Below are positions 25,368-34,378 of a stretch of 64,000 nucleotides of DNA, in pieces. Location of the stretch: contig JAXMCI010000014.1 in NCBI GenBank assembly GCA_046349435.1, forward strand, positions 123,992-187,991, given 5' to 3'. Under the pieces are notes generated by a model. The model searched no databases. It was not told the DNA's origin and saw nothing but the letters and a program-made list of their open reading frames with translations. The stretch comes from JAXMCI01 sp046349435 (lineage in GTDB: Bacteria; Pseudomonadota; Alphaproteobacteria; Dongiales; Dongiaceae). Numbering within the stretch: the first letter of the stretch is position 1; each line of letters opens with the position of its first letter. A program made the translations under genes and the position numbers.

Positions 25368-25997
25368 GTGAAGACGATCACCGCCTCTGTTCCCGACCGA
25401 GTGATGAAGCGCGTCCGCGCTAGCGGACGCGGCAGCGTCTTCACGCCCAGCGACTTCCTCGCTGTTGCCGTTCGTCCGGCCGTCGACCAGGCCCTCTCCC
25501 GACTGGTCAAGGGTGGCCAGCTCCGCCGGCTTGCGCGTGGGCTGTACGACTTCCCCAAGCTGCATCCGAAGCTTGGGCCTCTCTCACCCGCTCCAGACGA
25601 TGTCGCCCGGGCTCTCGCCCGGGAGACCGGCTCAAAGGTACAGATCGCTGGTGCGCGGGCCGCGAACGCGCTCGGTCTCTCGACGCAGGTTCCCGCTCAG
25701 AGCACCTACTTGACCGATGGCCCATCGCGTCGCGTCGTGCTGGGAAAGCGCGTCGTTGATCTTCGCCACGCTTCGCCGAAGCATCTGATCGCACCAGGCA
25801 GCCCCGCTGGCACGGTCGTTCAGGCTCTTCGTCACGTCGGCCCTGTGCGTGCCGCCGACGTCGCGCAGGTTGCGGCGCGTCGGCTTTCGGCCAACGACAG
25901 GAAGACGCTGGCCTCAGCCGCCGTTCAGGCGCCCGCCTGGATGCGGCCGACGCTCGTCTCGATCGCCAACGCGGCAGTAGCCGATATCGATGGATAA
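25368..25997 (+). CDS. AbiEi-type (DUF6088) antitoxin of a type IV toxin-antitoxin system
   Basis: 209 residues from a GTG start. The N-terminal winged helix is GRGSVFTPSDFLAVAVRPAVDQALSRLVKGGQLRRLARGLYDFP, followed by PDDVARALARETGSKVQIAGARAANALGLSTQVPAQSTYLTDGPSRR and a C-terminal APAWM helix, matching the DUF6088/AbiEi group. In the AbiE system the antitoxin represses transcription and counters the toxin without binding it. The start was placed at 25368 since family members begin about there and an inverted repeat ends just before. The stop overlaps the toxin start by eight bases. Base composition is less G+C-rich than the flanks, as expected for a transferred defence gene. Confidence 0.85.
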   Translation: MKTITASVPDRVMKRVRASGRGSVFTPSDFLAVAVRPAVDQALSRLVKGGQLRRLARGLYDFPKLHPKLGPLSPAPDDVARALARETGSKVQIAGARAANALGLSTQVPAQSTYLTDGPSRRVVLGKRVVDLRHASPKHLIAPGSPAGTVVQALRHVGPVRAADVAQVAARRLSANDRKTLASAAVQAPAWMRPTLVSIANAAVADIDG

Positions 25998-27027
25998 GGT
26001 CGCCCGCCTCCCCGTTGAGGATCGCGCTGCCCTCTTCGGGGAGACAGGCGCCGGGCGAGGCGTCGCCGACACCATCATCGAAAAGGACTTCTGGGTCTGC
26101 TGGACCCTGAAGCGCCTGTTCGGTCTCCCGAAAGGGACCGTGGCAAGCCTCGTCTTCAAGGGCGGCACGTCGCTTTCCAAAGCGTTCAGCGCTATCCGCC
26201 GGTTTTCCGAGGACATCGACCTGTCGTTCGACCGTGCCGAACTCGGATATACCGGCGATCGCGATCCCGGGAAGGAAGGGATCAGCAAGAAGCAGGCAGC
26301 CCGGCTTATCGACGACTTGGTCGGCGACGTCGAGCGCCACATCGCCGAGAAGCTTCTCCCGGCGCTCCGTGCCGCGATCGTTGAACAGCTTGGCGAGCCG
26401 GAGAACGGCCAGTGGTCGTTGGAGATCGATGCCGACGATGCCCAGACCATCAACTTCCACTATCCGACGGCGCTGCCCGCCGCGGAATATGAGGGGATGG
26501 CCTACATCACGCCGCGGGTGAAGCTCGAGCTCGGCGCGCGAGGCGATCCCTGGCCGACCGAGGAGAAGGTCATCCGCCCCTATGCGGCCGACGACTATCC
26601 CGATTTCTTCGAGGATCCCGAGACCAAGGTGACCGTCCTGTCGGCGCGGCGCACCTTCTGGGAGAAGGCGACCGCGCTTCATGCGGAAGCGCATCGCCCG
26701 GCCGAGTCGCCGGCGCCGCAATATTTCTCGCGGCACTATTATGACCTCGCCATGCTTCTCGACATTGAAGAGGGCCAGGCCGCCGCCGCCAACTTCGAGC
26801 TGCTGGCGCAGGTGGTCAAGCACAAGGCAACCTTCTTCCGTTCGAGCTGGGCCAGCTACGACACCGCTCGGCCGGGGACGCTGCGGCTGATGCCGAGCGA
26901 GGCGCGGATCAAGGACTTGCGCGCGGACTACCGGGCGATGGCACCAATGATGTTCGACGTGGCCCCACCGCCGTTCGACGACATACTCGCGAAGATTGCT
27001 GCACTCCAAGAAACAATCAACAGGTAG
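25990..27027 (+). CDS. AbiEii nucleotidyltransferase toxin
   Basis: 345 residues. The nucleotidyltransferase signature is clear: LVFKGGTSLSKAFSAIRRFSEDIDLSFDRAEL (motif I GG-S and the metal-binding DxD), with the upstream IIEKDFWVCWTLKRLF helix of the AbiEii family and ARRTFWEKATALHAEAH, FSRHYYDLAMLL downstream. AbiEii toxins inhibit growth, often by adding nucleotides to tRNA, and protect the population from phage. It is translationally coupled to the antitoxin. All catalytic motifs are intact, so the system appears functional. Confidence 0.92.
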   Translation: MDKVARLPVEDRAALFGETGAGRGVADTIIEKDFWVCWTLKRLFGLPKGTVASLVFKGGTSLSKAFSAIRRFSEDIDLSFDRAELGYTGDRDPGKEGISKKQAARLIDDLVGDVERHIAEKLLPALRAAIVEQLGEPENGQWSLEIDADDAQTINFHYPTALPAAEYEGMAYITPRVKLELGARGDPWPTEEKVIRPYAADDYPDFFEDPETKVTVLSARRTFWEKATALHAEAHRPAESPAPQYFSRHYYDLAMLLDIEEGQAAAANFELLAQVVKHKATFFRSSWASYDTARPGTLRLMPSEARIKDLRADYRAMAPMMFDVAPPPFDDILAKIAALQETINR

Positions 27028-27048
27028 GTCAAGGCTGTTCGCAGGTGA

Positions 27049-27249
27049 GGAAGGCTTATTCGTTCGATCCGATTCATTGACCTATGCCTCATCGATGACC
27101 TCGTCGACTTCGTCCGGGGTCCCGGCTTCGTGCTGGATTTTTCTGATCCCAGCTTCGCGGACGTCTTCGCCATCGAGCTCAAGGTCAACATCGACGATCC
27201 AAAATACGCGGCGAACGGCGGATCGAAGGGAAAGCGCCTGCGGGCGTGA
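27049..27249 (+). pseudogene. Remnant of a possible abortive-infection-type gene
   Basis: A 67-codon open stretch reading IRFIDLCLIDDLVDFVRGPG, then FVLDFSDPSFADVFAIELKV and NIDDPKYAANGGSKGKRLRA, then stop. It has no ATG or GTG start in phase and ends abruptly. The segment looks like an N-terminal domain I recall in AbiJ-like and other presumed defence proteins (FVLDFSxRTFxEFF....DIDDPRYA.GGSKAKRLR), which normally continue for hundreds of residues. Lying directly after AbiEii, it suggests the right edge of a decayed defence islet. The family match is from memory, not a search. Confidence 0.5.
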
Positions 27250-27256
27250 GAGGCCC

Positions 27257-27958
27257 CTACCGCAGCCGCTCGAGCGAGCTCGAGGGCTGCTCCAGCGTCC
27301 AGGCGATACGCCGGCGGAAGATCGCGACGTGGCCCTCGAGCACCTCGATCAGCCGCTCGCGGTCTTGCCGGGCGAGCGCGTCGCGCAGCTCGGCGTGGAG
27401 GCCCTCCAGCATGCGGATCTGCTGCTGGTAGTAGGTGCCGTCCTTGGCCTCGCGGGCGTAGATCAGGCAGCTCAGCCGGCGCGCCTGGTTGGCGACGCGG
27501 CGGTGGAACTCGATGAGATGCCAGTTGCCGCTGGTGGCGGCGATGCGCGAGCGGAAGGCGGCGTTCCAGTGGCTCGCCTCGAGATAGCGGTGCTCGCGCA
27601 CCGCCGCCCGCTGGCTCGCCTGCATCTCGGCGACGTCCTCCAGCAGCCCGGGGTCGGCGAACTGGCAATGCAGCGCCGAGACGCGCTCGGCGATGCGCAG
27701 CGCCTCCATCAGCTGGTTGATCTCGTCGAGGTCGAGCGCGCGCACCATGGCGCTCTGGTTGGCCTCGATATGGACCAGCCCCTCGGAGGCCAGCCGGTTG
27801 AGCGCCTCGCGGCTCGGCGTGCGGCCGAGGCCGAGCGTGTCGGCGAGCCAGCGCATGCTGATCGGCTTGCCCGGCGGCAGGGTGAGGTCGAGGATCTTGT
27901 TGCGGATCGTCTCGGTCGCTGACTCGACCATCGAGGACTGCTTGGCTTGGGACGGCAT
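27257..27958 (-). CDS. GntR-family regulator (FCD type)
   Basis: 233 residues from the ATG at 27958; an upstream ATG at 28000 is possible but has no ribosome site. The winged helix reads ETIRNKILDLTLPPGKPISMRWLADTLGLGRTPSREALNRLASEGLV. The C-terminal all-helical FCD domain carries ALRIAERVSALHCQFADP, an EASHWNAAFRSRIAATSGN metal/ligand motif and LHAELRDALARQDRERLIEVLEGH. Such proteins respond to small organic acids. It lies at the end of the hyuB/hyuA/oxidoreductase run on the same strand, so it probably controls this catabolic cluster. Confidence 0.87.
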   Translation of the reverse strand: MPSQAKQSSMVESATETIRNKILDLTLPPGKPISMRWLADTLGLGRTPSREALNRLASEGLVHIEANQSAMVRALDLDEINQLMEALRIAERVSALHCQFADPGLLEDVAEMQASQRAAVREHRYLEASHWNAAFRSRIAATSGNWHLIEFHRRVANQARRLSCLIYAREAKDGTYYQQQIRMLEGLHAELRDALARQDRERLIEVLEGHVAIFRRRIAWTLEQPSSSLERLR

Positions 27959-28026
27959 CGACGGCACGGCTCCGCTCGGCTGGGTGCCTGCGCATAGCAC
28001 CCGCGGGGCTCTGCCGTCACCCGCTC

Positions 28027-29763
28027 TCAGGCTGCCCGCCGGGCGCGCAGCGCCGCGGTCGCGGCGGCGTCCACGGCGAGGCCGCCATCGCCCTCGATGA
28101 TCGCCACGCCGTAGGCGTCCCGCGCCTGCGCCAGGCCGACCCGCTCCTCGACGACGTCCCGCAGCACTTGGCCGGGGTCGCGCTCGAAGGGATCGCCGAA
28201 GCCGCCGCCGCCGGCCATGACATGGCGGTAGATGTCGCCGGCATGCAGCGTCTCGACCTCGGTCATCAGCGCCGGCACGACCCGCTCGCCGGCCTCGGAC
28301 ACCACGATGTTCCAGGAGGGCGAGCCGTCGCGCCCGCCGAACAGGCCGTGCGGCGGGAAGCGGCGCTTGTCGGAGCGGACGCTGAGGATCGCCTCCTCGG
28401 CCAGGATGCGGTACTCGCGGATCAGGCCGAGCCCACCGCGGGTCCGGCCGGCGCCGCCGCTGTCCGGCACCAGCCCGTAGCGCTCGATGCGGATGGGGTA
28501 GTCCGACTCGATCATCTCGACCGGCACGTTGGACTGGTTGGCGCCCATGTGCGGCACGCCCTCCTGCCCGTCATGGTCGCGCGCCGCGCCCCAGGTCCCC
28601 ATGAAGGTCTCGCAGAACACGAAGGCCCGGCCGTCGCGGTAGCCGGCGATGGTCGGCAGGGTCGAGCCGCCGCTGCCATCGGCGGTGACGCGGTCGGGCA
28701 GGGCCTCGGCCAGCGCGCCGAACAGGCAGTCGATCATGCGGTAGCCGGTGATGCCGCGGGCGCCGCAGGGCGCCGGGAAGTCCGGGTTCATGATGCTGCC
28801 CTGGGGCGCCAGCACGGTGATCGGCCGGGTGAAGCCGTGGCAGTTCGGGATGTCGGCCGCCATCACCGAGCGCAGCGCGGTGTAGGCGCAGGCCTTGGTG
28901 AAGGGAAAGGACGGGTTGATGCCGCCGCGGACCTGCGGCGAGGAGCCGGTCCAGTCGACCGTCACCGCGCCGCCGGCGATGGTGACCGCGACCTCGAGCC
29001 GGATCGGCGCGGGGTCGGCGCCCAGCCCGTCGAGATGGTCGACGAAGCGGTAGGTGCCTTCCGGCATCGCCGCCAGCTCGGCCCGGGTCAGCCGCTCGGC
29101 ATAGTCGTGCAGGTGCTCGCCGTAGCGCAGCACCGCGTCGACCCCGTAGCGCTCGAACAGCTCGACCAGCTCGCGCTCGCCGCTGGTGCAGCTGGCGAGC
29201 TGCGCCTGCAGGTCGCCCAGCACCTTGTCCGGGGTGCGCACGTTGAGCGCGATCACCTCCCACAGCGCCTCGTTGCGCCGGCCGCCCTCGATGAACTTGA
29301 CGATCGGCAGCCGCAGCCCCTCCTGGAAGATCTCGGTGACGCCGATGGCGTTGCTGCCGGCGACGATGCCGCCGACGTCGGAGTGATGCGCGATGTTGAC
29401 CGCCCAGGCGCGCAGCGCGCCGGCGTGGAACACCGGCACGGCGATGTAGATGTCCGGCAGGTGCTGCCCGGCGGCGGCATAGGGGTCGTTGAAGATGAAG
29501 GCGTCGCCCGGCCCGATCCGCCCGGCATGGCCGGTGACCAGCGCGCGCATCGCGTCGTAGAAGCTGCCGAGCTGCATCGGCGTGCACACGCCCTGGGCCA
29601 GCGGCAGGCCTGCGGCGTCGCAGATCGAGGTCGAGAAGTCGAGCGAATCGCGCACGATGCCGGAATGCGCCGTGCGCATCAGCGTCAGCGCCATGTCGTC
29701 GGCGATGGTGTCGAAGCTGTTGCGGATGATCTCCAGCTGGAACGGGTCGATGTCGTTGTCCAT
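28027..29763 (-). CDS. hyuB: Hydantoinase B / N-methylhydantoinase B family ATPase-partner subunit
   Basis: 578 residues. The HyuB pattern is intact: DPFQLEIIRNSFDTIADDMALTLMRTAHSGIVRDSLDFS, DAFIFNDPYAAAGQHLPDIYIAVPVFH, INPSFPFTKACAYTALRSVMAADIPNCHGF, CETFMGTWGA and the late GGGGFGDPFERDP. HyuB pairs with HyuA to hydrolyse five-membered cyclic amides (hydantoins, 5-oxoproline, N-methylhydantoin) or to carboxylate ketones. It starts at 29763 after GGAGGCC, 11 bases past the end of hyuA, so the two form one operon. The exact substrate is not set by sequence. Confidence 0.9.
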   Translation of the reverse strand: MDNDIDPFQLEIIRNSFDTIADDMALTLMRTAHSGIVRDSLDFSTSICDAAGLPLAQGVCTPMQLGSFYDAMRALVTGHAGRIGPGDAFIFNDPYAAAGQHLPDIYIAVPVFHAGALRAWAVNIAHHSDVGGIVAGSNAIGVTEIFQEGLRLPIVKFIEGGRRNEALWEVIALNVRTPDKVLGDLQAQLASCTSGERELVELFERYGVDAVLRYGEHLHDYAERLTRAELAAMPEGTYRFVDHLDGLGADPAPIRLEVAVTIAGGAVTVDWTGSSPQVRGGINPSFPFTKACAYTALRSVMAADIPNCHGFTRPITVLAPQGSIMNPDFPAPCGARGITGYRMIDCLFGALAEALPDRVTADGSGGSTLPTIAGYRDGRAFVFCETFMGTWGAARDHDGQEGVPHMGANQSNVPVEMIESDYPIRIERYGLVPDSGGAGRTRGGLGLIREYRILAEEAILSVRSDKRRFPPHGLFGGRDGSPSWNIVVSEAGERVVPALMTEVETLHAGDIYRHVMAGGGGFGDPFERDPGQVLRDVVEERVGLAQARDAYGVAIIEGDGGLAVDAAATAALRARRAA

Positions 29764-29774
29764 CGGAGGCCTCC

Positions 29775-31847
29775 TCACGGCAGGCTGATGACGATGTTGT
29801 CGTTGCCGTCGCGATGGGCGCGGCAGTCCGGCGGCACGACGGCGGTGCCCTCGTAGTCCTCGACGACGATCGGGCCGTCGACCGGGTGCGGCCCCAGCCC
29901 GGCGCGGGCGATCACCCGGGCCTCGCGGCGCCCCGCCTGCGGCCCGAAATAGACCGGCCGGGTGCCGGCCGCAGCCGCGGCGTTGCCCGGCAAGGCGAGG
30001 CGGTCCGGCGCCGCGGTGCGGATCGAGCCGACCAGCCGCAGATTGACCACCTCGACCGGGAAGCGGCCGGCGAAGTCGTGGCCGTAGCGGGCGACGTGCT
30101 CGGCGGCGAAGCGCGCCGCGAGAGCCTCGGCTGACGCCGCGTCGAAGGGCGGCGGCTGGAACGGCACGGTGAGCTCGAAGGCCTGCCCGGCGAAGCGCGC
30201 ATCGACCAGGTGGTCGAAGGCGATCGCCGCGCCGTCGCCGCCGAGGATCTCGAGGATGCGGGCCCGCATCTCCGCGTAGCGTGCCGCCGCCTGCGTCGCA
30301 TCGAGGTCGCGCGTCAGCCGCAGGAAGGCGCGCGTCAGGTTGACCTCCTGGCGCGAGACCAGCAGGCCGAGCGCGCTCAGCACGCCGGCGGCCGGCGGCA
30401 CCACGACGCGGCGCACCTGCAGCACCCGGGCGAGGTCGACGGCGTGGATGCCGCCATTGCCGCCGAAGGCGATCAGCGAGAAGTCGCGCGGGTCGCGGCC
30501 GCGATAGGTGGTCACCGCCTTGACCGCCTTCATCATGTTGGCGTTGGCCACGGTGTGGATGCCGTAGGCCGCCTCGTCGAGGCTGCGGCCGAGGCCGTCG
30601 GCGATCGCCTGCACGGCGCGCCGCGCGCGCCCGGCGTCGATCGGGACCGAGCCGCCGGCCAGCGCCGACGGGTTGAGGTAGCCGAGCACGACGTTGGCGT
30701 CGGTCACCGTCGCCTGGTCGTTGCCCATGCCGTAGCAGGCCGGGCCCGGCACCGCGCCGGCGCTGTGCGGCCCGATCTTCAGCGAGCCGCCGCGGTCGAG
30801 CCAGGCGATGCTGCCGCCGCCGGCGCCGACCTCGGAGAGGTCGATCACCGGCAGCTTGAGGGCGTAGCCGCCGCCGCCCGCCAGCTTGCTGCGCGCCGAC
30901 ATGCCGCCGCCGACCTCGTACTCCTCGGCATAGGCGAGCTCGCCGCGCTCGATGATCGAGGCCTTGGCGGTGGTGCCGCCCATGTCCAGCGTGATGGCGT
31001 TGGGCTCGCCGATCAGCCGTGCGATGTGCTGGGCGCCGACGACGCCGGCGGCGGGGCCGCACTCGACGATCTGCGCCGGCGTGCGCATCACCGAGGCGCC
31101 GTCGAGGATGCCGCCGCTCGACTGCATCATCATCAGCCGCGCCGGGATGCCGGCCTCGGCCAGCGCGCCGGTCAGCGCGCCGAGATAGCGGCTGACCGGC
31201 GGGCCGACATAGGAATTGATCACCGTGGTGCTGGTGCGCTCGTACTCGCGCTTCTGCGGCAGCACCTCGCAGGACAGCGAGATGTGGCAGCCCGGCAGCG
31301 CCGCCCGCAGCATCGCGCCGGCGGCCCGCTCGTGCGTCGGGTTGGCATAGGAATGCAGGAAGCAGACGGCGACCGCCTCGATCTCCTCGCGCCGGATCGA
31401 CTCGATCGCGGCGGCGACGTCGGTCTCGCTGAGCGGCCGCACCACGCGGCCCTCGGCATCGACCCGCTCGCCGACCTCGAAGCGCAGGTTGCGCGGCACC
31501 AGCGGCGCCGGCCGCACGAACAGCGGCTGGTAGAGCGCCGGGACCCGCACGCGGCGCAGCTCGAGCACGTCGCGGAAGCCGCGCGTGGTGAGCAGCGCGG
31601 TGCGGGCGCCCTTGTGCTCCAGGATCAGGTTGGTGGCGATGGTCGAGCCGTGCAGCAGCTCCTGCAGCCCGTCCAGCGGGGCGCCGATCTCGGCCATCAG
31701 CTCGACCACGCCGCGGATCACCGCGTCGGCGTAGTTGGACGGGGTCGAGGGCAGCTTGCGGGTGACGATGGCGCCGTCCTCGAGCAGCACGGCGATGTCG
31801 GTGAAGGTGCCGCCGATGTCGGCGGCGATGCGCGTGACGGATCGCAT
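29775..31847 (-). CDS. hyuA: Hydantoinase A / N-methylhydantoinase A family subunit
   Basis: 690 residues. An actin-fold ATPase: ADIGGTFTDIAVL (phosphate 1), LLHGSTIATNLILEHKGARTALLTTRGF, VLPQKREYERTSTTVINSYV, TLDMGGTTAKASII (phosphate 2), GAGGGSIAWLDRGGSLKIGPHSAG, PGPACYG and AFGGNGGIHAVDLARVL. All the conserved glycine motifs are present and length is standard. Together with HyuB it would form the ATP-dependent ring-opening enzyme. The start at 31847 is the only ATG that keeps the phosphate 1 motif at the N-terminus. Confidence 0.92.
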   Translation of the reverse strand: MRSVTRIAADIGGTFTDIAVLLEDGAIVTRKLPSTPSNYADAVIRGVVELMAEIGAPLDGLQELLHGSTIATNLILEHKGARTALLTTRGFRDVLELRRVRVPALYQPLFVRPAPLVPRNLRFEVGERVDAEGRVVRPLSETDVAAAIESIRREEIEAVAVCFLHSYANPTHERAAGAMLRAALPGCHISLSCEVLPQKREYERTSTTVINSYVGPPVSRYLGALTGALAEAGIPARLMMMQSSGGILDGASVMRTPAQIVECGPAAGVVGAQHIARLIGEPNAITLDMGGTTAKASIIERGELAYAEEYEVGGGMSARSKLAGGGGYALKLPVIDLSEVGAGGGSIAWLDRGGSLKIGPHSAGAVPGPACYGMGNDQATVTDANVVLGYLNPSALAGGSVPIDAGRARRAVQAIADGLGRSLDEAAYGIHTVANANMMKAVKAVTTYRGRDPRDFSLIAFGGNGGIHAVDLARVLQVRRVVVPPAAGVLSALGLLVSRQEVNLTRAFLRLTRDLDATQAAARYAEMRARILEILGGDGAAIAFDHLVDARFAGQAFELTVPFQPPPFDAASAEALAARFAAEHVARYGHDFAGRFPVEVVNLRLVGSIRTAAPDRLALPGNAAAAAGTRPVYFGPQAGRREARVIARAGLGPHPVDGPIVVEDYEGTAVVPPDCRAHRDGNDNIVISLP

Positions 31848-31873
31848 GGTCCCCGCGGTTCTCCCTGCTGCAG

Positions 31874-33142
31874 TCACGCGCCGCCGGCGTGCCGGCCGAA
31901 GCGGTCGGGACGGAAGGACCGCAGCGGCTCCTCGACCGGGCGGCCGGCCGCCAGGTCGCGGATCAGCGCGCCGGTCGCCGGGCCGAGCGTCAGCCCGAGA
32001 TGGCCGTGCCCGAAGGCGAGCAGGACGTTGCGCCGCCGCGGCGCAAAGCCGATCACCGGCAGCGAGTCGGGCAGCGATGGCCGGAAGCCCATCCAGCTCT
32101 GCGCGCCGTCGGTGCGCAGGCCGGGCAGGCAGCGCCGCGCGCCGTCCAGCAGCAGCGCCGGGCGGCGCGGATTGTGCGGCGCGGCGAGGCCGGCGAACTC
32201 GATGGTGCCGGCGAGCCGCAGCCCGGCCGTCATCGGCGTGATCGCGAAGCGGATGTCGCCGACGATCATCGGCGTGGCGACCGTCACCCCGGGATCGGGC
32301 AGCATGACGTGGTAGCCGCGCTCGGTGTCGAGCGGCACCGCCGCGCCGGCCCGCGCGGCGAGCGGCCGCGACCAGGCTCCGCAGGCGACGACGACGAGGT
32401 CGCCGCGGTGGCGTCCGCCGCGCCCGATCACGCCGGCGACCCGGCCGTCCGCCTCCTCCAGGCCCTCGGCCTCGTCGACCACCCGCTGCCCGCCTTCGGC
32501 AAGGAAGCGCTCGAGCAGCGCGTTGGCGAGGCTGCCGATATCCGGCACGTGGCCGCAATCGGGATAGGCGACGGCGAGCTTGTAGTCCGGCGACAGCGCC
32601 GGCGCCGCCTGGCGCAGCGCGGCGCCCTCGATCACCTCGAGCCGGATGCCGCGCCGGCGCCGCAGCCCGATCTCGAGGTCCGCGCCGGCCACCTGCTCGG
32701 GCGTGCGATAGATGGTCAGCAGCCCGTCGCGCCGGACCAGCTGCCGCGCGCCGTCGCCGCCGAGCAGCGCCTCGTAGCCGGCATAGCTGCGCTGCAGCAG
32801 CCAGGCGAGCGCCACCGACAGCCGCTCGACCTCGCGGCGGCGGCTCGCCCAGAGCAGCCGCGCCAGCCACGGCAGCGCGCGGGGCAGGTAGCCGATGTCG
32901 AGCACGATCGGAGCGTCGCGGTCGAGCAGCAGCCGCGGCAGCTGCTTCCAAAGGCTTGGCAGGGCGAGCGGCTGCACCGTCTGCACCGCCAGCAGCCCGG
33001 CGCTGCCCAGCGCCGTCCCGCCGGCGCCGTCGGGATCGCGGCCGAGCAGCGTCACCGTCCAGCCGTCCTGGATGAGGGCAAGCGCCGAGCTGAGCCCGAC
33101 GATGCCGTCGCCGACGACGATGGCGTGGCCGCGCCGGTTCAC
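31874..33142 (-). CDS. FAD-dependent oxidoreductase (D-amino-acid dehydrogenase-like)
   Basis: 422 residues from a GTG start at 33142, with AGGGG eight bases upstream. The Rossmann FAD motif is AIVVGDGIVGLSSALALIQDGWTVTLLGRD, followed by GTALGSAGLLAV (the DadA-type SxxxG loop) and a C-terminal MGFRPSLPDSLPVIGFAPRRRNVLLAFGHGHLGLTLGPATG motif that closes over the flavin. DadA-like enzymes oxidise D-amino acids or N-substituted amino acids. It is the first gene of the hyuAB operon, divergent from an ABC transporter, so it probably oxidises the imported compound or the product of HyuAB. Confidence 0.88.
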   Translation of the reverse strand: MNRRGHAIVVGDGIVGLSSALALIQDGWTVTLLGRDPDGAGGTALGSAGLLAVQTVQPLALPSLWKQLPRLLLDRDAPIVLDIGYLPRALPWLARLLWASRRREVERLSVALAWLLQRSYAGYEALLGGDGARQLVRRDGLLTIYRTPEQVAGADLEIGLRRRRGIRLEVIEGAALRQAAPALSPDYKLAVAYPDCGHVPDIGSLANALLERFLAEGGQRVVDEAEGLEEADGRVAGVIGRGGRHRGDLVVVACGAWSRPLAARAGAAVPLDTERGYHVMLPDPGVTVATPMIVGDIRFAITPMTAGLRLAGTIEFAGLAAPHNPRRPALLLDGARRCLPGLRTDGAQSWMGFRPSLPDSLPVIGFAPRRRNVLLAFGHGHLGLTLGPATGALIRDLAAGRPVEEPLRSFRPDRFGRHAGGA

Positions 33143-33221
33143 GGCAGCACCCCTGCGGTCGCTCTCGCTGCACGATGGCGCAGGTGTCTCGCGCTCCCCA
33201 TGCGGGCACCCTAGCAGCATC

Positions 33222-33259
33222 TGGATATCTTTGAAATACCGATTGGATATCATCGATAT
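33222..33259. promoter_or_regulatory. Candidate operator between divergent catabolic operons
   Basis: TGGATATC occurs twice in direct orientation (33222-33229 and 33244-33251), 22 bases apart, about two helical turns. The second copy overlaps an inverted repeat ATATC-ATC-GATAT (33247-33259). This A/T-rich patch lies between the oxidoreductase/hyu operon and the ABC transporter operon, the natural place for the GntR-family regulator to act. Confidence 0.5.
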
Positions 33260-33362
33260 GAATGCTAGGCTCGGCGCGCCAGGGAATGGGAACCGAGCGC
33301 GCATTGCGGCCGGGACCCGTCGGACAACGACCCGGGGATGCAATCGAGCTGGGGAGGAAACA

Positions 33363-34358
33363 ATGAGATACGCGACCAGTCTGCTGCTGTCGGCCGGGCT
33401 CGGCGTGCTGCTCGCCGGCACAGCCGATGCCGCCGACAAGATCCGCATCGGGCTCGTGCTGCCCGATCTCTCCAACCAGGCGATCGCCGACATCGACGCC
33501 GGCGCCCGGGCTCGCGCCGCCGAGCTCGGCACCGTCGAGATCCTGACCACCGCGAGCTACAGCGGCGAGGAGCAGGCCAAGGCGATCGAGAACTACGTCG
33601 CCCAGAAAGTCGACGTGATCGCCTACGACTCGATCGACGCCGCCGCGGTCGGGCCGGCGATCGTCAAGGCCAACGAGGCCAACATCCCGGTGATCGCCAC
33701 CATCTCGGCGGCCTCCGGCGGCAAGAGCGTCACCTTCATCACCCCCGACTTCCGCGAGGATGGCCGCATCATCGGCCGCTGGATGGCCGGCAAGCTGGGC
33801 AAGGACGGCATCGTCGCCCATGTCGAGGGCAACCCGGCCGACGCGGCCGGCGCCGACCTCACCGGCGGCTTCAAGGAGGGGCTGGCGACCGGCGGGATCA
33901 CCAAGCTGGTCGCCTCGGCGCCGTCCGACTGGGATCGCGAGAAGGCGCTGGCCGTGGCCACCGACATCCTGACCGCCCATCCCGACCTGCAGGGCCTCTA
34001 CGGCGCCAATGACGACGTGGCGATGGGCGCGCTGCAGGCGCTGAAGGCGGCGGGCCGCGTCGACGCGGTGCTGCTCGCCGGCCACAACGGCACCTGCGAG
34101 GCGATCGCCAGCATCCTCAAGGGCGATCTCGACTTCACGGTGATGCTGTTCAACCAGCCGCTCGGCCGGCTGACCGTGGACACCGCGATCAAGGTGCATA
34201 ACGGCGAGAAGGTCCCCGACTTCATGGCGGCCCCGGTCTTCGGCATCGACGGGCCGACCGCCAAGGCGGTCGCCGGCGGCGACCTCTCGGCCGTGCCGGC
34301 CGACCTGCAGCCGGAGGTCAAGGCGCGCGTGACCAAGGCCGCGGCCGGCTGCAAGTAG
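33363..34358 (+). CDS. Ribose-type ABC transporter substrate-binding protein
   Basis: 331 residues with a Sec signal peptide (MRYATSLLLSAGLGVLLAGTADA). The periplasmic-binding fold is class I, RbsB-type: IRIGLVLPDLSNQAIADIDAGARARAAELG, then a VDVIAYDSIDAAAVGPAIVKANEANIPVI switch and GLYGANDDVAMGALQALKAAG. A start at 33363 after GGGGAGGA is clear. It is the first gene of the transporter operon. The binding pocket cannot be assigned, but the neighbours (hyuAB, nitrilase, enolase) argue against a plain sugar. Confidence 0.88.
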   Translation: MRYATSLLLSAGLGVLLAGTADAADKIRIGLVLPDLSNQAIADIDAGARARAAELGTVEILTTASYSGEEQAKAIENYVAQKVDVIAYDSIDAAAVGPAIVKANEANIPVIATISAASGGKSVTFITPDFREDGRIIGRWMAGKLGKDGIVAHVEGNPADAAGADLTGGFKEGLATGGITKLVASAPSDWDREKALAVATDILTAHPDLQGLYGANDDVAMGALQALKAAGRVDAVLLAGHNGTCEAIASILKGDLDFTVMLFNQPLGRLTVDTAIKVHNGEKVPDFMAAPVFGIDGPTAKAVAGGDLSAVPADLQPEVKARVTKAAAGCK

Positions 34359-34378
34359 CGGCCCGGCCGCCGCCGGCC

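Noticed and set aside
28027..31847. Acetone carboxylase instead of hydantoinase for HyuAB
   Set aside because: Acetone carboxylase needs a third gamma subunit, which is not present; the HyuA/HyuB family call is safer.
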